DNA of 64,000 bases from Planctomycetota bacterium (GTDB lineage Bacteria > Planctomycetota > OFTM77). Both the position numbers and the translations under genes were made by a program. A model generated the notes under the pieces. That model was given only the letters and a program-made list of their open reading frames with translations, was not told where the DNA came from and did not search any database. The stretch is taken from contig JAJDCO010000002.1 of assembly GCA_029260795.1 (NCBI GenBank), positions 1 through 64,000 of the forward strand. The letters are read 5' to 3'. Below, in pieces: positions 45,693 through 55,322 of this stretch (its first letter is position 1; each line of letters begins with the position of its first letter).

Positions 45693-46733
45693 CTACCGAT
45701 ACGACTCCACCGTCCGCGGCCGCACGCCGAGCTCCTCGTAGTTGAAGCCGCTCGGGAGCGGCTCGTACGGGCCGACGATCTCGACGCTCGCGTCGGGGCG
45801 GATGCGGTCCTCCATCGCCAGACACCAATAGGCCGCGTTGATGACGAGGCGCCGCAGGCCCGCACTCTCGAAGTCCTTCGCGCTGCCCATCGTGGTGTGG
45901 AAGACGCGCGCGGTCTGGCCGGCGCGGCCAGTCCACGGCTTCACCCAGGCGACCGGTAGCGGGATGAGCTTCTCGTTGGGGGGATCGGTCGGTTGGCGGC
46001 CGGTGAGGGGTTGCCCCATCAGCAGCGGCGTGCAGTCTTCGGGGAGCGACTTGCCTTCGGGGTACGTGCGATACACGTCGGACGGACCCCACACGTCGGT
46101 GACGCCCCGGAGTACGGGGTGCCCCGAATGCTCAGGCACGACGCTGGCGCGCGTCGAGTCCTGATGCCAGCGGCCGTAATGGTTCCGGAACGCACCACCG
46201 AGAACGTCGTTGCCGAAGTCGATGCGGCGTCCGTCGAGCTCGTAGTCGAAGCCGATGAAGCCATGGTTCGCCGTGCGGATGCCGATCAGCGGCTTGCCGG
46301 CGTCGAGGTATCGATAGACGTGGGCCATCGATTCCTCAGGCAGAGTGATCAGGCGGCTGAACCAGATCACGAGGTCTGCTTTCTCGAGGTGAGCGAGGCC
46401 GGGCACGCGATGGGTGACGGTCTCGTCCTGCCAGCGGATCTTGCGAGTCGGATCGACCTGACCGTCCTCGTTCACGCTGAAGAGCACCGTGCAGTGAAAG
46501 CCGTGCGAGGCGGAGAGGATTCGGGCCAGCATCGGGAGCGATTGCTCACTGCGGTACTCCTGATCGGCCGCGACCAGCACGATGTGGTTGCCGTCACCGG
46601 GACCAGGTGCCGCCGAGTAAGCGAGCCAGAGCGGGGCGGCCGGCACGGGGTGCGGGCGGACGGAGGTCTCTTGCGCGGTCGCGCTCGTCGTGAGGAGGAG
46701 GCAGGCGCTGGCGAGGGTGATTCGGAGAGACAT
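45693..46733 (-). CDS. Secreted ThuA-like protein
   Basis: 346 residues from ATG 46733 (GGAG about nine bases upstream) with a signal peptide (MSLRITLASACLLLTTSAT). The fold is that of ThuA (PF06283, glutamine-amidotransferase-like): IVLVAADQEYRSEQSLPMLARIL, ADLVIWFSRLITLPE, YRYLDAGKPLIGIRTANHGF and a PVAWVKPW / RVFHTTMGSAKDF end. Planctomycete secreted ThuA proteins of this kind usually stand in gene sets with c-type heme proteins. ThuA is tied to 3-keto-sugar metabolism, giving a possible link with the triple DUF1080 protein. It is the most downstream of three same-strand genes. Confidence 0.85.
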   Translation of the reverse strand: MSLRITLASACLLLTTSATAQETSVRPHPVPAAPLWLAYSAAPGPGDGNHIVLVAADQEYRSEQSLPMLARILSASHGFHCTVLFSVNEDGQVDPTRKIRWQDETVTHRVPGLAHLEKADLVIWFSRLITLPEESMAHVYRYLDAGKPLIGIRTANHGFIGFDYELDGRRIDFGNDVLGGAFRNHYGRWHQDSTRASVVPEHSGHPVLRGVTDVWGPSDVYRTYPEGKSLPEDCTPLLMGQPLTGRQPTDPPNEKLIPLPVAWVKPWTGRAGQTARVFHTTMGSAKDFESAGLRRLVINAAYWCLAMEDRIRPDASVEIVGPYEPLPSGFNYEELGVRPRTVESYR

Positions 46734-46872
46734 CGAGGAGCTCCAGTCGCGGTGCGTGTTGCTGGGTGCGGCCCGCTGACTGCGTGTTGAGTTGCTCGGC
46801 TGCGTTCTTGTCGCCCCGCATCGTTCGCTCTTCCGTCGATGCTGGACGGCCGACCGTGCGCGGCTCTGCTTG

Positions 46873-48363
46873 TCAATCGGGGATCTCGTTGACCGTGTAG
46901 TACGCGTGCTGATGGAGAAGCGGGCCGCCGCCCTTCGAGCGCAGCGCACCGAGGTCGAGCTCGTAGACGTGGCCGCGGATGAGCTCGTCGAGGACGATCG
47001 TCGCCGTTCGACGATCCGCCGACAATCGAACGGCTTTCACCTCGGGAATCGTCTGGTCGACCTCGGGACCGCCGTAGCCGGCGTGATAGATGTGCGTGAA
47101 CGTCCCGAGTCGGTAGGAGTTCAGATCGCGGCCCGTCTTGGCGTCGACCGGTTGAGTGAATTCGACGTCGAAGCCGTCCTGGCGGATCGACACCCGCAGG
47201 ATCTCGAAGGGCATCTCGCCCGTCCACTCCAGGCGCTCCAAGGCGAAGGGCAAGCGACCGCGGACCGGCCAGCCGCGGTTGGTGCCCCCGCACACGAGGT
47301 TGCCGCCCGGCGTGAAGGCAACGTTCAGGATGCCGGTCGACAGGCCTTCGCGGAACGGGTAGCAGGCTCCTTGCCAGACGCCCTTCACCTGCTCGGTCGT
47401 GGCTCGCATGATCAGAGACAGCGTGAAGTCGCCGAGGAACATCTGGTTCTCGAAAGGACCGAACGAACCGCCCGTGCGATCGACTGTGAAGCCCGAGATC
47501 GAGCGGCCCATGCGGATGTAGGGGAAGATGACCGCGTAGGGCACGAGCTCGGGGATGCGCTCGACCTCGCGAAGCACGCGCGAGCCGGACTCGGGCTGTT
47601 GCGGCGCCGCGCCCATCGACGGCGCGAACCGGTACCAGTTGAAGCTGACCGGATGGCCGAGGAATCCGCCGCGCCGGACGGCCTTGAGGCTACACGACGA
47701 GTTCCACGGACCCTGGCTCTCGATGCAAAACAGGCTGCCGTGCTCGTTGGGGCCGATGCCGGCTGGGCTTCGCAGGCCGCTCGCATAGGGGATCGTCTCG
47801 CCCTCGGGCGTGACTTGCAGGACCCAGCCGCGAAACAGCGCGCGCGAGTGGTACGACTCCGAGAGACCGAGCGCCACGTATAGGTTGCCGGCTGGATCGA
47901 ACTTCGAGCCGAACGCGTACTCGTGATAGTTCTCGTATCCCCAAGCATCCGAGATCGTCTTGAAGCGGTCGGCCCGCCCGTCCCCGTCTTGATCGGTGAT
48001 GCGCGTCAGCTCACAGCTTTGCGTGACGTACAACGCACCGTCGCGGTGGGCGATGCCAAAGATCTCGTCCAGGCCGCTCGCGAAGAGGTCGTAGCTCGGG
48101 TCCGGCTTCGCCTCATCGACCCCGCTCAGGAGATAGATATCGCCGCGCCGCGTGCCGACTGCGATCCGGCCATCGGGTAGCACCTCGAAGGCTCCCGCTT
48201 CGATGACGGCGCCTTCGGGAGTCGGCAGCTTCACGACGCGGTAATACTCCCGCTCGCGCTCCGCTGTGCCCCATCGGCTCCCGAGGTCTTGTGTCGCCGC
48301 GGTCGCCGAGAGAAGCAACGCTCCGAGCGTGCAGCGCAGTACGAGGTCAGCGCAGGATTTCAT
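46873..48363 (-). CDS. Secreted beta-propeller dehydrogenase-like protein (PQQ-sugar-dehydrogenase fold)
   Basis: 496 residues, signal peptide LVLRCTLGALLLSATAA. The sequence follows the soluble glucose dehydrogenase/PVC-type propeller pattern: AGAFEVLPDGRIAVGTRRGDIYLL, GLDEIFGIAHRDGALYVTQ, DQDGDGRADRF, EYAFGSKFDPAGNLYVALG, GLRSPAGIGPNEHGSLF, FLGDFTLSLIMRA and GGTNRGWPVRG. Calcium-type DQDGDGRAD loop near 125. A C-terminal ~110-residue domain follows. It overlaps the five-heme cytochrome gene by 17 bases, so the pair is translated together; electrons from the propeller could go to the cytochrome. Confidence 0.82.
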   Translation of the reverse strand: MKSCADLVLRCTLGALLLSATAATQDLGSRWGTAEREREYYRVVKLPTPEGAVIEAGAFEVLPDGRIAVGTRRGDIYLLSGVDEAKPDPSYDLFASGLDEIFGIAHRDGALYVTQSCELTRITDQDGDGRADRFKTISDAWGYENYHEYAFGSKFDPAGNLYVALGLSESYHSRALFRGWVLQVTPEGETIPYASGLRSPAGIGPNEHGSLFCIESQGPWNSSCSLKAVRRGGFLGHPVSFNWYRFAPSMGAAPQQPESGSRVLREVERIPELVPYAVIFPYIRMGRSISGFTVDRTGGSFGPFENQMFLGDFTLSLIMRATTEQVKGVWQGACYPFREGLSTGILNVAFTPGGNLVCGGTNRGWPVRGRLPFALERLEWTGEMPFEILRVSIRQDGFDVEFTQPVDAKTGRDLNSYRLGTFTHIYHAGYGGPEVDQTIPEVKAVRLSADRRTATIVLDELIRGHVYELDLGALRSKGGGPLLHQHAYYTVNEIPD

Positions 48364-50722
48364 AGTCGATCCTCAGCAGGAGCTCTCCGGCGGGAAGTGC
48401 CAGCTCGAGCAACAGCTCGGCTTCCGATTCACTCGACCGACGCAGCCGAGTCGGGACGTCCGGGACCCTCAGGCGCAGGCCTGAGACCTCGGACACGCTC
48501 TTCGAGCGGGCTTCGATCGCACCCGCCAGCAGACGAAAGGTGAGCGCGTCGGCTTCGGGCGACACGAAGCGCAGGTGCCGGATCAACCGCGGCGGGTCGG
48601 AGCTCGGGTCCGCCTCGCAGCGGTCCTCGATGCGAACGGCGCCGCTCCGGTACCGAAGTGTCGGCACGTTGCCCTCGCCGAACGCGTAGCCTTCGAAGCG
48701 ATAGCCGTGTTGGCGGGGGTAGATCGGATCGGGATTGACCGGCTTCTCCTTGCTCGTCTGCGGCCGCAGTGGCCACGGTGCGTCCGGGCTCTCGAGTCGC
48801 ACGAAGGCGACGTCGCGCGCCAGCTCGATCGGTCGCGAGCGAGGGTTGAAGTCTCCGGCGCCCTGGCTCGACCAGTTCACCGACACGAACTCGCCCAGCC
48901 AGATCGCGGCCAGGCTGCCGTTCTGAGCATCGAAGGCAAAGTTCACGCCCCCAGGATGACCGACGGCGATGCCGCGGAATCCCGCGATGCGACTGCGCCC
49001 GCGATAGGTGCTCACCGTATCGGTCACGGTCAGGACCGATGGCTCGCCGCGTATTCCGACCGGATCGCGGGCGGTGCGGCCTTGAGCCAAGTAATTCCAA
49101 AGCGCCTGGATCTGCGCCTCGGTCTCGCCCTCCAGGATGTCGGGCTGCACGGCAACGCCTCCCGGCCAATACTCGGGCATCACGGTGCCGCGTCGGAACG
49201 ATTGCGGCTTCAGCAGAAAGCGCGCGAACCAGGTCGGCTCGAGTCGTTCGGCCGTGTCGACAAGATCGATGCCCGCGAATCCGGCGGAGGGCTTTCCGTT
49301 GAAGTCGTGGCACGAGATACAGGAGAGGCCGGGCTTCCCCAGTAGCTCACGGCCCCCGTCCCTTAGGCGATTCGCTTCCTTCCCTTCCGGAATCGGCATC
49401 GGGAAGTCCTCGATGTCGTCGACACGACCGAGTCGCTCGGGCAGTGAGCCCAAGGCCGCCTCCTCGAAGCGTGGCATGCGGGTGTGCATGTAATGACGGA
49501 CGCTGCCGGAGCCGAACACGACCTCGCGCAGCCAGTCGCCGCGCAGCTTGGCGCCGACGCCCGTCAGCGGAGGTGGCAAGCGCGCCTCGTCCCCGAGCTC
49601 GGGCTCACTGGTCGTGAAGTAGGGATCGAGCTCCGGCGAGACGCCGCCCGATTGGCCGCGCTCATGGCAGCCGAAGCAGTTGAATGCCGTCAGCGTCCAG
49701 TCGATCTGCTGCTCGTCGGAGACGGTGCGCTCCGGCGCGGCGATCGACTGGGCGAGCGCGTCACGCTGCGCGTCGTCCAGAGCGTAGCGCGGTGAGTCGC
49801 TCGCCGATGCCGACAGGCAGCCGCCCGTCGATGTCGAGATCACGATCCGAGGGCGCTCCGACTCCACGTTGTCGAGAGCGTGACAGGAGGAGCAGCGATA
49901 CGCGACGAAGTAGCGGCGCCCCTCGTCGACGCGCTCGGTCGAGGGTGTCGCGGCGGAGCCTCGATCCGGTCCCACCCCGATCAACGCGCTCGCCAATGCG
50001 CGTGCCTCGGCCTTGCTGAGACCGAGGTCGGGCATGCGACCCGACGGCCGGATGCGGCTCGGGAGGTAGAGAAAGTCGCTCAAGGATTCGAGCGAGTACT
50101 TCTGCCGCATGACGGAGAGGTCGACCTGCCCGCGATTCGGGGATGGCATCTTGCCTTCGGGAAGCGCGGGCCGGCGCGGCGAGTGACAGACGATGCAGCC
50201 GACTTCGTGGAAGAGCGTTTCGCCGGCCGCGGCCTCTTCCGCCGCAATGGCCTCGGTAGCGAAGCGGTGCGGCGAGCGATCGATGAGAAAGGCGGCGATG
50301 GCTGTTGCGATCTCTTGTCGTCGCGCCGCGGGCTCCGCGTGCAGCACCGATGGCATCTTCGTGCCTCGATGCGTGCCGGCCGGATCGGCGATGTAACGCA
50401 CGAGGTACTCGGGTGCGATGCGTGCACCGACGTCGGTCAGGTCGGGGCCCTGCTGCCGCGAGGTCTCTCGCGTCGCGAGCCCGGCGTGACAGGCGTGGCA
50501 CATCAGCTCACCGAGCAGCAGCTCGCCGACGTCTTCTGCGCCGAGAGCGTGCTTCCCGGCCAAGCCAGGTACGGCCACCGCGTTCTGTTGTGCGATCCCG
50601 GATGCTCCGGGAGCGAGACCTGCCAACAAGAGGCCGGTGATCACGTGTCGGAAGAGACTCCCTCTGAAACGCGGCTGCTGGACGCGCGTGCCATCGGATC
50701 CGAATCGAATCGTCGTGGACAA
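48347..50722 (-). CDS. Five-heme c-type cytochrome
   Basis: 791 residues, signal-like start (HVITGLLLAGLAPGASG). Five CxxCH heme sites can be read: CHACH (about 75), CIVCH (about 177), CSSCH (about 283), CFGCH (about 350) and CISCH (about 466), arranged in cytochrome c modules. The last ~250 residues are heme-free beta sequence. This layout is typical of planctomycete secreted cytochromes that accept electrons from a propeller dehydrogenase; the partner gene follows with a 17-base overlap. Its upstream 350 bases contain the likely promoter of the three-gene set. Confidence 0.88.
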   Translation of the reverse strand: MSTTIRFGSDGTRVQQPRFRGSLFRHVITGLLLAGLAPGASGIAQQNAVAVPGLAGKHALGAEDVGELLLGELMCHACHAGLATRETSRQQGPDLTDVGARIAPEYLVRYIADPAGTHRGTKMPSVLHAEPAARRQEIATAIAAFLIDRSPHRFATEAIAAEEAAAGETLFHEVGCIVCHSPRRPALPEGKMPSPNRGQVDLSVMRQKYSLESLSDFLYLPSRIRPSGRMPDLGLSKAEARALASALIGVGPDRGSAATPSTERVDEGRRYFVAYRCSSCHALDNVESERPRIVISTSTGGCLSASASDSPRYALDDAQRDALAQSIAAPERTVSDEQQIDWTLTAFNCFGCHERGQSGGVSPELDPYFTTSEPELGDEARLPPPLTGVGAKLRGDWLREVVFGSGSVRHYMHTRMPRFEEAALGSLPERLGRVDDIEDFPMPIPEGKEANRLRDGGRELLGKPGLSCISCHDFNGKPSAGFAGIDLVDTAERLEPTWFARFLLKPQSFRRGTVMPEYWPGGVAVQPDILEGETEAQIQALWNYLAQGRTARDPVGIRGEPSVLTVTDTVSTYRGRSRIAGFRGIAVGHPGGVNFAFDAQNGSLAAIWLGEFVSVNWSSQGAGDFNPRSRPIELARDVAFVRLESPDAPWPLRPQTSKEKPVNPDPIYPRQHGYRFEGYAFGEGNVPTLRYRSGAVRIEDRCEADPSSDPPRLIRHLRFVSPEADALTFRLLAGAIEARSKSVSEVSGLRLRVPDVPTRLRRSSESEAELLLELALPAGELLLRIDYEILR

Positions 50723-51070
50723 GATGTCTTCCGTCTCCGCTGCCGGCCTGTCGAATCGACCCGAACTGTGTAGGTCGCGGCCCCCATCCTTGTTTTCGAA
50801 CGACGCCGATCAAGCACGAAACCCAGAGTGTCTCTTTCCGGCCCCGGGCTTGTCGCTCACTCGAGCGCAGACCGAGGTTCAGCTAAATCGATCGGAAAGG
50901 AAGCGACACCCTTCGGCTCTTCGCCCTGGATTGAGCGACGGGCGTGAGGGCGGTATCCTTTCCGCTACAAGAATCGGGCCTTCGCCGGCCTCGGTCGCGG
51001 CGGAGGCTCCGACCGCATCGCACGCCTACGCGACTCGCATCGATGAGGAAGCTTGGAACGAGGAGACCCC
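50723..51070. other. Intergenic between divergent genes
   Basis: About 350 bases with no gene. It presumably holds the promoters for the cytochrome operon to the left and the small protein gene to the right. No clear operator or repeat was seen. Confidence 0.4.
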
Positions 51071-51532
51071 ATGATCCAGTGCATGCCCAAGAGTGTTTGC
51101 AGCTGGGACTTCAATCTCGACGGCGACGGCCATCATGCCGACCTCGAGTTCAATTGGGCAGGGGAGCAAGGCACGGTCACCGCGGACGCGACTCCCTTCG
51201 ACGTGCGCAAGGATGGCCTACTCAGCGGGCACTGGACCCTGGTGGAAGGAGGAGAGGGAATCGCGACCGCGCAGAAGGCCAGCGCGTTGACCCGAAGCTT
51301 CGAGGTTCGCCCGGGCGTCGAGCCGGAGCTGTTGCTCAGACCCGTATCGATGTTCAGTCGGAGCTTTCTTCTCGAGCGTCTGGGCGACCCGGTCGCGGCC
51401 ATCGACAAGGTTCACGCCTTTACTCGCCGCGCGAGAATCGAAGCGCTGCGTCCGGATTGCGAGTTCGTGATTCTCGCCTTCTCGTTTTGGCTGACCGTCC
51501 TGATGTGGCGGCGGGCAGCCCGCAGCAACTGA
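51071..51532 (+). CDS. Hypothetical tubby-like small protein with C-terminal membrane helix
   Basis: 153 residues from ATG 51071 (GAGGAG nine bases upstream). Beta-rich sequence with SWDFNLDGDGHHADLEFNW, YAV-like segment DVRKDGLLSGHWTLVEGG, KASALTRSFEVRPG, and FTRRARIEAL, ending in a hydrophobic helix FVILAFSFWLTVLMWRRAA. This order resembles a family of short proteins with a LURP/tubby-type barrel and a C-terminal anchor found in planctomycetes and other bacteria; no function is known. It precedes the decayed cysteine synthase fragment. Confidence 0.7.
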   Translation: MIQCMPKSVCSWDFNLDGDGHHADLEFNWAGEQGTVTADATPFDVRKDGLLSGHWTLVEGGEGIATAQKASALTRSFEVRPGVEPELLLRPVSMFSRSFLLERLGDPVAAIDKVHAFTRRARIEALRPDCEFVILAFSFWLTVLMWRRAARSN

Positions 51533-51597
51533 GGACGTCTCAGCAGGCGACGCCTGCGAGTCGTGCTCGCGATCCGAAGCCCTCGGAGTGAAAGATC

Positions 51598-51802
51598 ATG
51601 GACCGAAGCCCGAGCGTCCTCGAATCCGTGGGAAAGACGCCCTTTGTCGAGCTGAAGCGTGTCGTTCCCCGGGGATGCGCGCGTGTCTGCGTCAAGGTCG
51701 AAGAGCCACAACCCGACCGGCAGCATGAAGGACCGCATGGCGCTGTCCGTCATCGATCGTGCGGTGACGCGGAGTGAGACAATCGTGCCGGGAACAGGAT
51801 GA
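51598..51802 (+). pseudogene. Remnant of a cysteine-synthase-type PLP enzyme
   Basis: Starts at an ATG and reads SVLESVGKTPFVELKRVVP, then CARVCVKVE; after a one-base shift it continues NPTGSMKDRMALSVIDRAV. These are the N-terminal strand and the PLP-lysine motif (GSMKDR) of CysK/cystathionine-synthase-like enzymes. The frame ends at 51802 and the remaining ~250 residues are missing. Clearly a truncated, frameshifted gene. Confidence 0.8.
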
Positions 51803-51810
51803 TCTCCGAG

Positions 51811-51901
51811 CCGCTTCAAGGCGCACGCCCCAAGGGCCTGGCCAGCAGAAGGTCGGCTACGGGAGCTCACAACTTTCGGCTCGTGACCCCACGCGCGTCG
51901 T
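51811..51901 (+). repeat. Direct repeat left of the large secreted-protein gene
   Basis: Contains CCGCTTCA, GGCGC, CGCCCCAAGGGCCTG, a TTCGGCTCGTG and GCGTCGTG element in that order. The same elements in the same order recur at 55225-55322, immediately after the gene at 52054-55200, with roughly three quarters identity judged by eye. Confidence 0.65.
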
Positions 51902-52053
51902 GATCGATAGCCCAGGTCTGAACGTTCTGTGGGCAACCCCGCGCAGCGCGGTTTCCTCGCTCGCTTCCCTTACTTGCCCGCCGACCGTTTGATAGGCTCG
52001 AAGCCCAGGGAGGCTTCACGACGCACGGACCTGCATGCTCGGGGAAAGAAGAC

Positions 52054-55000
52054 ATGAGCCGTCCCGTTCGTTCAAGATTCGCGGCCTCAGCTCTCGCCGG
52101 CGTCCTACTCGTCCCGCTGCTCACTCCGGTGGGTAGGACGCAAGATCTGTGGTCGCTCTACGGGGGCGGTTGTCCCACCAGCGAGGGAGCTCGCCCGATT
52201 CTCAGGCCGAGCTCACAGCCGTTCATCGGCAACCCGGCCTTTGGCGTCTCGGCGACGGCTCTGCCACCGGCGGCCATGGTCAGCTTGCTGGTCTCGGTCT
52301 TCCCAGCCGACCTGCCGATCGGAGGAAGCGGCTGCCGGCTGCTCGTCGGGCCGAGCCCGATCTTCTTCTTCCCGATGGTCCGCACGAGTCCTCAGGATGC
52401 CGAGCTGTCGTTCCCGCTTCCGAATCTGCCGCAGTTTCTCGGAGCCTCCTTTTACGCCCAGCTCGGCGTCATCGAGGCGTCGGGGTTCTCGACCTCGCCA
52501 GGGCTGCGCGTCACACTCGGTGAAGCGGATCACGCCACGGGCAGCCTCTCGGTCCTGATCGGAGCGCCCAGCGCCTTGCAGGCCGAGTATCACGACCCGG
52601 GCGGCTCTCACATCGAGGGGGATCTCCCGTCTTCGATGAGCCTGAGCGCGTTCCAGATCCACCCATCCAGCCTGCCCGGACCGTTCATCGACGATCAGAC
52701 GGGTGAGAGGCCGCAGGAAGATCTCTGGAACTACTCCTTCGCTCCCTCGGTGGAGCTCGGCGAAGTCGGACGCCTCTACAGCTTCTTCGACAACACGGCC
52801 GGCCAAGGCGGTGTCTTCGTCGCGTTGGCGGACGGCGCGGGCTTCATTCCGCTGCTCTCACCGGCGCTGGGGAATGGCGGCTCGTTCGGGAATCAGATTG
52901 CCGTCTCCGAGGACGGATCCCGCGTCGCACTCTCCGCGTCCACCGGTGCGAACGGGACGCCGATCTGGCTGGCCGCGACCGATGGCTTGCCCCTTCAGGG
53001 CACGGCGAGGGCCGTGGAGGTCTCGCCGGCCGGCCGAGTGCTTCTTCAGGGACCGCTGTACATCGTCGGCGAGACGCTCTTCTTCCGGGGCCAAGACCTC
53101 GATCAAGGCGGCTCGGACGCCTACTACATCGCGCCGACCGATGGGAGTGCGCCCGCCGTCGCGCTCGCCCTTCCCCCGCTGGCCTCGGGCAGCCCACCGT
53201 CTTTCTTCAATGACGGATTCGTGCTGCAAGCCGAAGGGCGACTGGCCTGGATTGCGGGAGTCGTGGCCGAGGGAACGACCGACCTCTACGTCTTCGATGA
53301 CGAGACGCAGGCCGCGACGAACATCACCCTCTTCCCGGCCGGTCAGAGCGTGACGTCCCTCAGCGGGGGCACGTATGCCACCGCGGCGCTCTCCCGAGAC
53401 GGATCCCAGATCGCGTTCGTGTCTCTGGGCGAGCTGTACGTGGCGTCGACGGACGGAACGGACGCGGGCCAGCTCATCGGGGCTGAGCTCTCACACGACA
53501 CAGTCTTCGGATCGTCGCTGCAGTCCTTCGCCATGCCGAGCTTCGACTCGGGCTTCGGCCTACTCGTCTTCGCCGGCAGCTCCTCCTTCCAGATGGATCT
53601 CTACCACCTCGAGCTCGACAGCCACAAAGGCGAGGTGCAGGCGGCGGAGAACATCACGCAGACGAGCGGTCAGAGCGCTCCGCCGTTCACGACCACTGGA
53701 AACATCCGGCCTCTGCATGCCGGACCGAATAGTGACGAGGCGTACATCTTCCAGCGCGGCTCCTCCGGCGGCATCTGGGATCTCGTTGCCGTCGAGCTGG
53801 TCGATCTGATTCCGGTGAGCCTGACGGGCAACGAGTTCACGCCCTCGGCGCTCCCGTCCTACTCCTTCATTCGCTGGATGTCCTGGGCCCGGGACCGCCG
53901 CCACCTAGACGTCGTCCGCGAGCCGACCCTGTTCGAGCTTCGATTGGCCGGCGGCACCGTCGTGCTCGGTTCCTTCGATCGGCTCGATCCGTTGGCGGGC
54001 TCGTCTTCCATCCAGACCTGGCCGTCCGGGACCTCGGTCGACGGCGTCGAGTTTCGCTCCGACGGCGGACAGGTTTGTTGGACGACCGGGGCGAGCGGGT
54101 CCTCGACCCTCTGGTCGATGAATCTGCCGAGCTCGGCGCCGGCTCCGGTGCGGGTTTTTTCGGGTGAGGTCGCCGACGGCAGCCTCCGCTACGTGCACGC
54201 CACCGATCCGACGGTGGCCTATGTCGTGGGCTCGAACGACGCGATCCAGCCGTCCGATGCGCAGATCGTCCACACCTCGATCCGCACCGGTCTCTCGACG
54301 ATCGTACCGACGCCGCTCGCCCAGATCGTCATGGGCAACGTCTCCGACGAGGGGCCGAGAACCGCCTGCCAGTTCACCGCAGAGGTCAAAACTCAATGCC
54401 TGTGTGTCGGAGACGACGATGGCAAGCTGATCGTCACGATCACTGCCAAGAACCCCGACAACTCGCCGATCGAGGTGAGGATCGAGGGCAACGGCCCGAC
54501 CTTCGAGGACGGAACGCGCATGAGGACGATTCCCTGCAAGAAGGACACGCACACTTTTCCGATCAAGGCCAATCAAACGCCTGGTTGCTTCAACCTGACG
54601 GTAGGAGGAATCACGTTCGAGAAGCGGATCCGAGTCGTCAAGATCACGCCCGAGTTTCGCAACACGGGCACCTTCTCGCCTGACAACATGTCCGCGTTGA
54701 AGCAGAGATTCCTTCGCAGTGACCCCAACCTCGGCGTCGGCACGAATCCCTTCGGCCCGAAGAGCAAGCACAACACCATGGAGATCCGGTTCGCTCTCGA
54801 GCCCAAGGATGGCTGCGATTGCAAGTTCGACATCAAGCGGACCCTTCATCGGAAGTCGTACAAGAACGGAGTACCTGGCGACACGAAAGCGCCCGGAACC
54901 AAGGATGACGAGACCAACACCGACGAGGACCGCAAGCCGTCGGCGGCCGGCAATATCTACTCGCTCGACACTCCCGGACCGGGGAGCTCTGACACGGACA

Positions 55001-55200
55001 TGAACGGGGACGTGCGCGAGTATCGGGCCCACTTCATCGAATGGGTTCGAATCTCGCCCAAGAGGAGAGACTGTCTGCCGGGCTTCAACTGGGAGAGCCA
55101 TCTCTACGTGACGCGACAGAACGGAGCGTGGGTGGTCGATCCCGCCAAGAGCGACATCTCGGCGGGCCACGACATCCCGCTCGACTCTCAGCATCAATGA
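52054..55200 (+). CDS. Large secreted protein with propeller-like region, function unknown
   Basis: 1048 residues with a signal peptide (ASALAGVLLVPLLTPVGRT). The first ~130 residues (GGGCPTSEGARP ... GSGCRLLVGPS ... LPNLPQFLGASFYAQLGVIE) are a planctomycete extracellular domain often seen at the ends of secreted proteins. About 230-760 has repeats typical of TolB/WD40-like propellers (VSEDGSRVALSAS, LSRDGSQIAFVSLGELYVAS, EFRSDGGQVCWTTG). The C-terminal ~250 residues contain a calcium-like DDDG stretch and cysteine pairs (QCLCVGDDDGK, CDCKFD). No enzymatic motif was recognised; adhesion or binding is likely. A cysteine-synthase remnant lies upstream. Confidence 0.7.
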   Translation: MSRPVRSRFAASALAGVLLVPLLTPVGRTQDLWSLYGGGCPTSEGARPILRPSSQPFIGNPAFGVSATALPPAAMVSLLVSVFPADLPIGGSGCRLLVGPSPIFFFPMVRTSPQDAELSFPLPNLPQFLGASFYAQLGVIEASGFSTSPGLRVTLGEADHATGSLSVLIGAPSALQAEYHDPGGSHIEGDLPSSMSLSAFQIHPSSLPGPFIDDQTGERPQEDLWNYSFAPSVELGEVGRLYSFFDNTAGQGGVFVALADGAGFIPLLSPALGNGGSFGNQIAVSEDGSRVALSASTGANGTPIWLAATDGLPLQGTARAVEVSPAGRVLLQGPLYIVGETLFFRGQDLDQGGSDAYYIAPTDGSAPAVALALPPLASGSPPSFFNDGFVLQAEGRLAWIAGVVAEGTTDLYVFDDETQAATNITLFPAGQSVTSLSGGTYATAALSRDGSQIAFVSLGELYVASTDGTDAGQLIGAELSHDTVFGSSLQSFAMPSFDSGFGLLVFAGSSSFQMDLYHLELDSHKGEVQAAENITQTSGQSAPPFTTTGNIRPLHAGPNSDEAYIFQRGSSGGIWDLVAVELVDLIPVSLTGNEFTPSALPSYSFIRWMSWARDRRHLDVVREPTLFELRLAGGTVVLGSFDRLDPLAGSSSIQTWPSGTSVDGVEFRSDGGQVCWTTGASGSSTLWSMNLPSSAPAPVRVFSGEVADGSLRYVHATDPTVAYVVGSNDAIQPSDAQIVHTSIRTGLSTIVPTPLAQIVMGNVSDEGPRTACQFTAEVKTQCLCVGDDDGKLIVTITAKNPDNSPIEVRIEGNGPTFEDGTRMRTIPCKKDTHTFPIKANQTPGCFNLTVGGITFEKRIRVVKITPEFRNTGTFSPDNMSALKQRFLRSDPNLGVGTNPFGPKSKHNTMEIRFALEPKDGCDCKFDIKRTLHRKSYKNGVPGDTKAPGTKDDETNTDEDRKPSAAGNIYSLDTPGPGSSDTDMNGDVREYRAHFIEWVRISPKRRDCLPGFNWESHLYVTRQNGAWVVDPAKSDISAGHDIPLDSQHQ

Positions 55201-55224
55201 TCTCCTGAGTCAGTTCCTTCCGAT

Positions 55225-55322
55225 CCGCTTCAGGGCGCTCGCCCCAAGGGCCTGCCAGAAGTGGATTGAGGTTGGCTGCAAGAGCTAGACAACATTCGGC
55301 TCGTGGTTCCGCGACGCGTCGT
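55225..55322 (+). repeat. Direct repeat right of the large secreted-protein gene
   Basis: Counterpart of 51811-51901: CCGCTTCAGGGCGC, CGCCCCAAGGGCCTG, ATTCGGCTCGTG and GCGTCGTG in the same order. A CACCGAGGGCACGGAG element of the hairpin family follows near 55351. The rest of 55201-55533 holds no gene. Confidence 0.65.
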
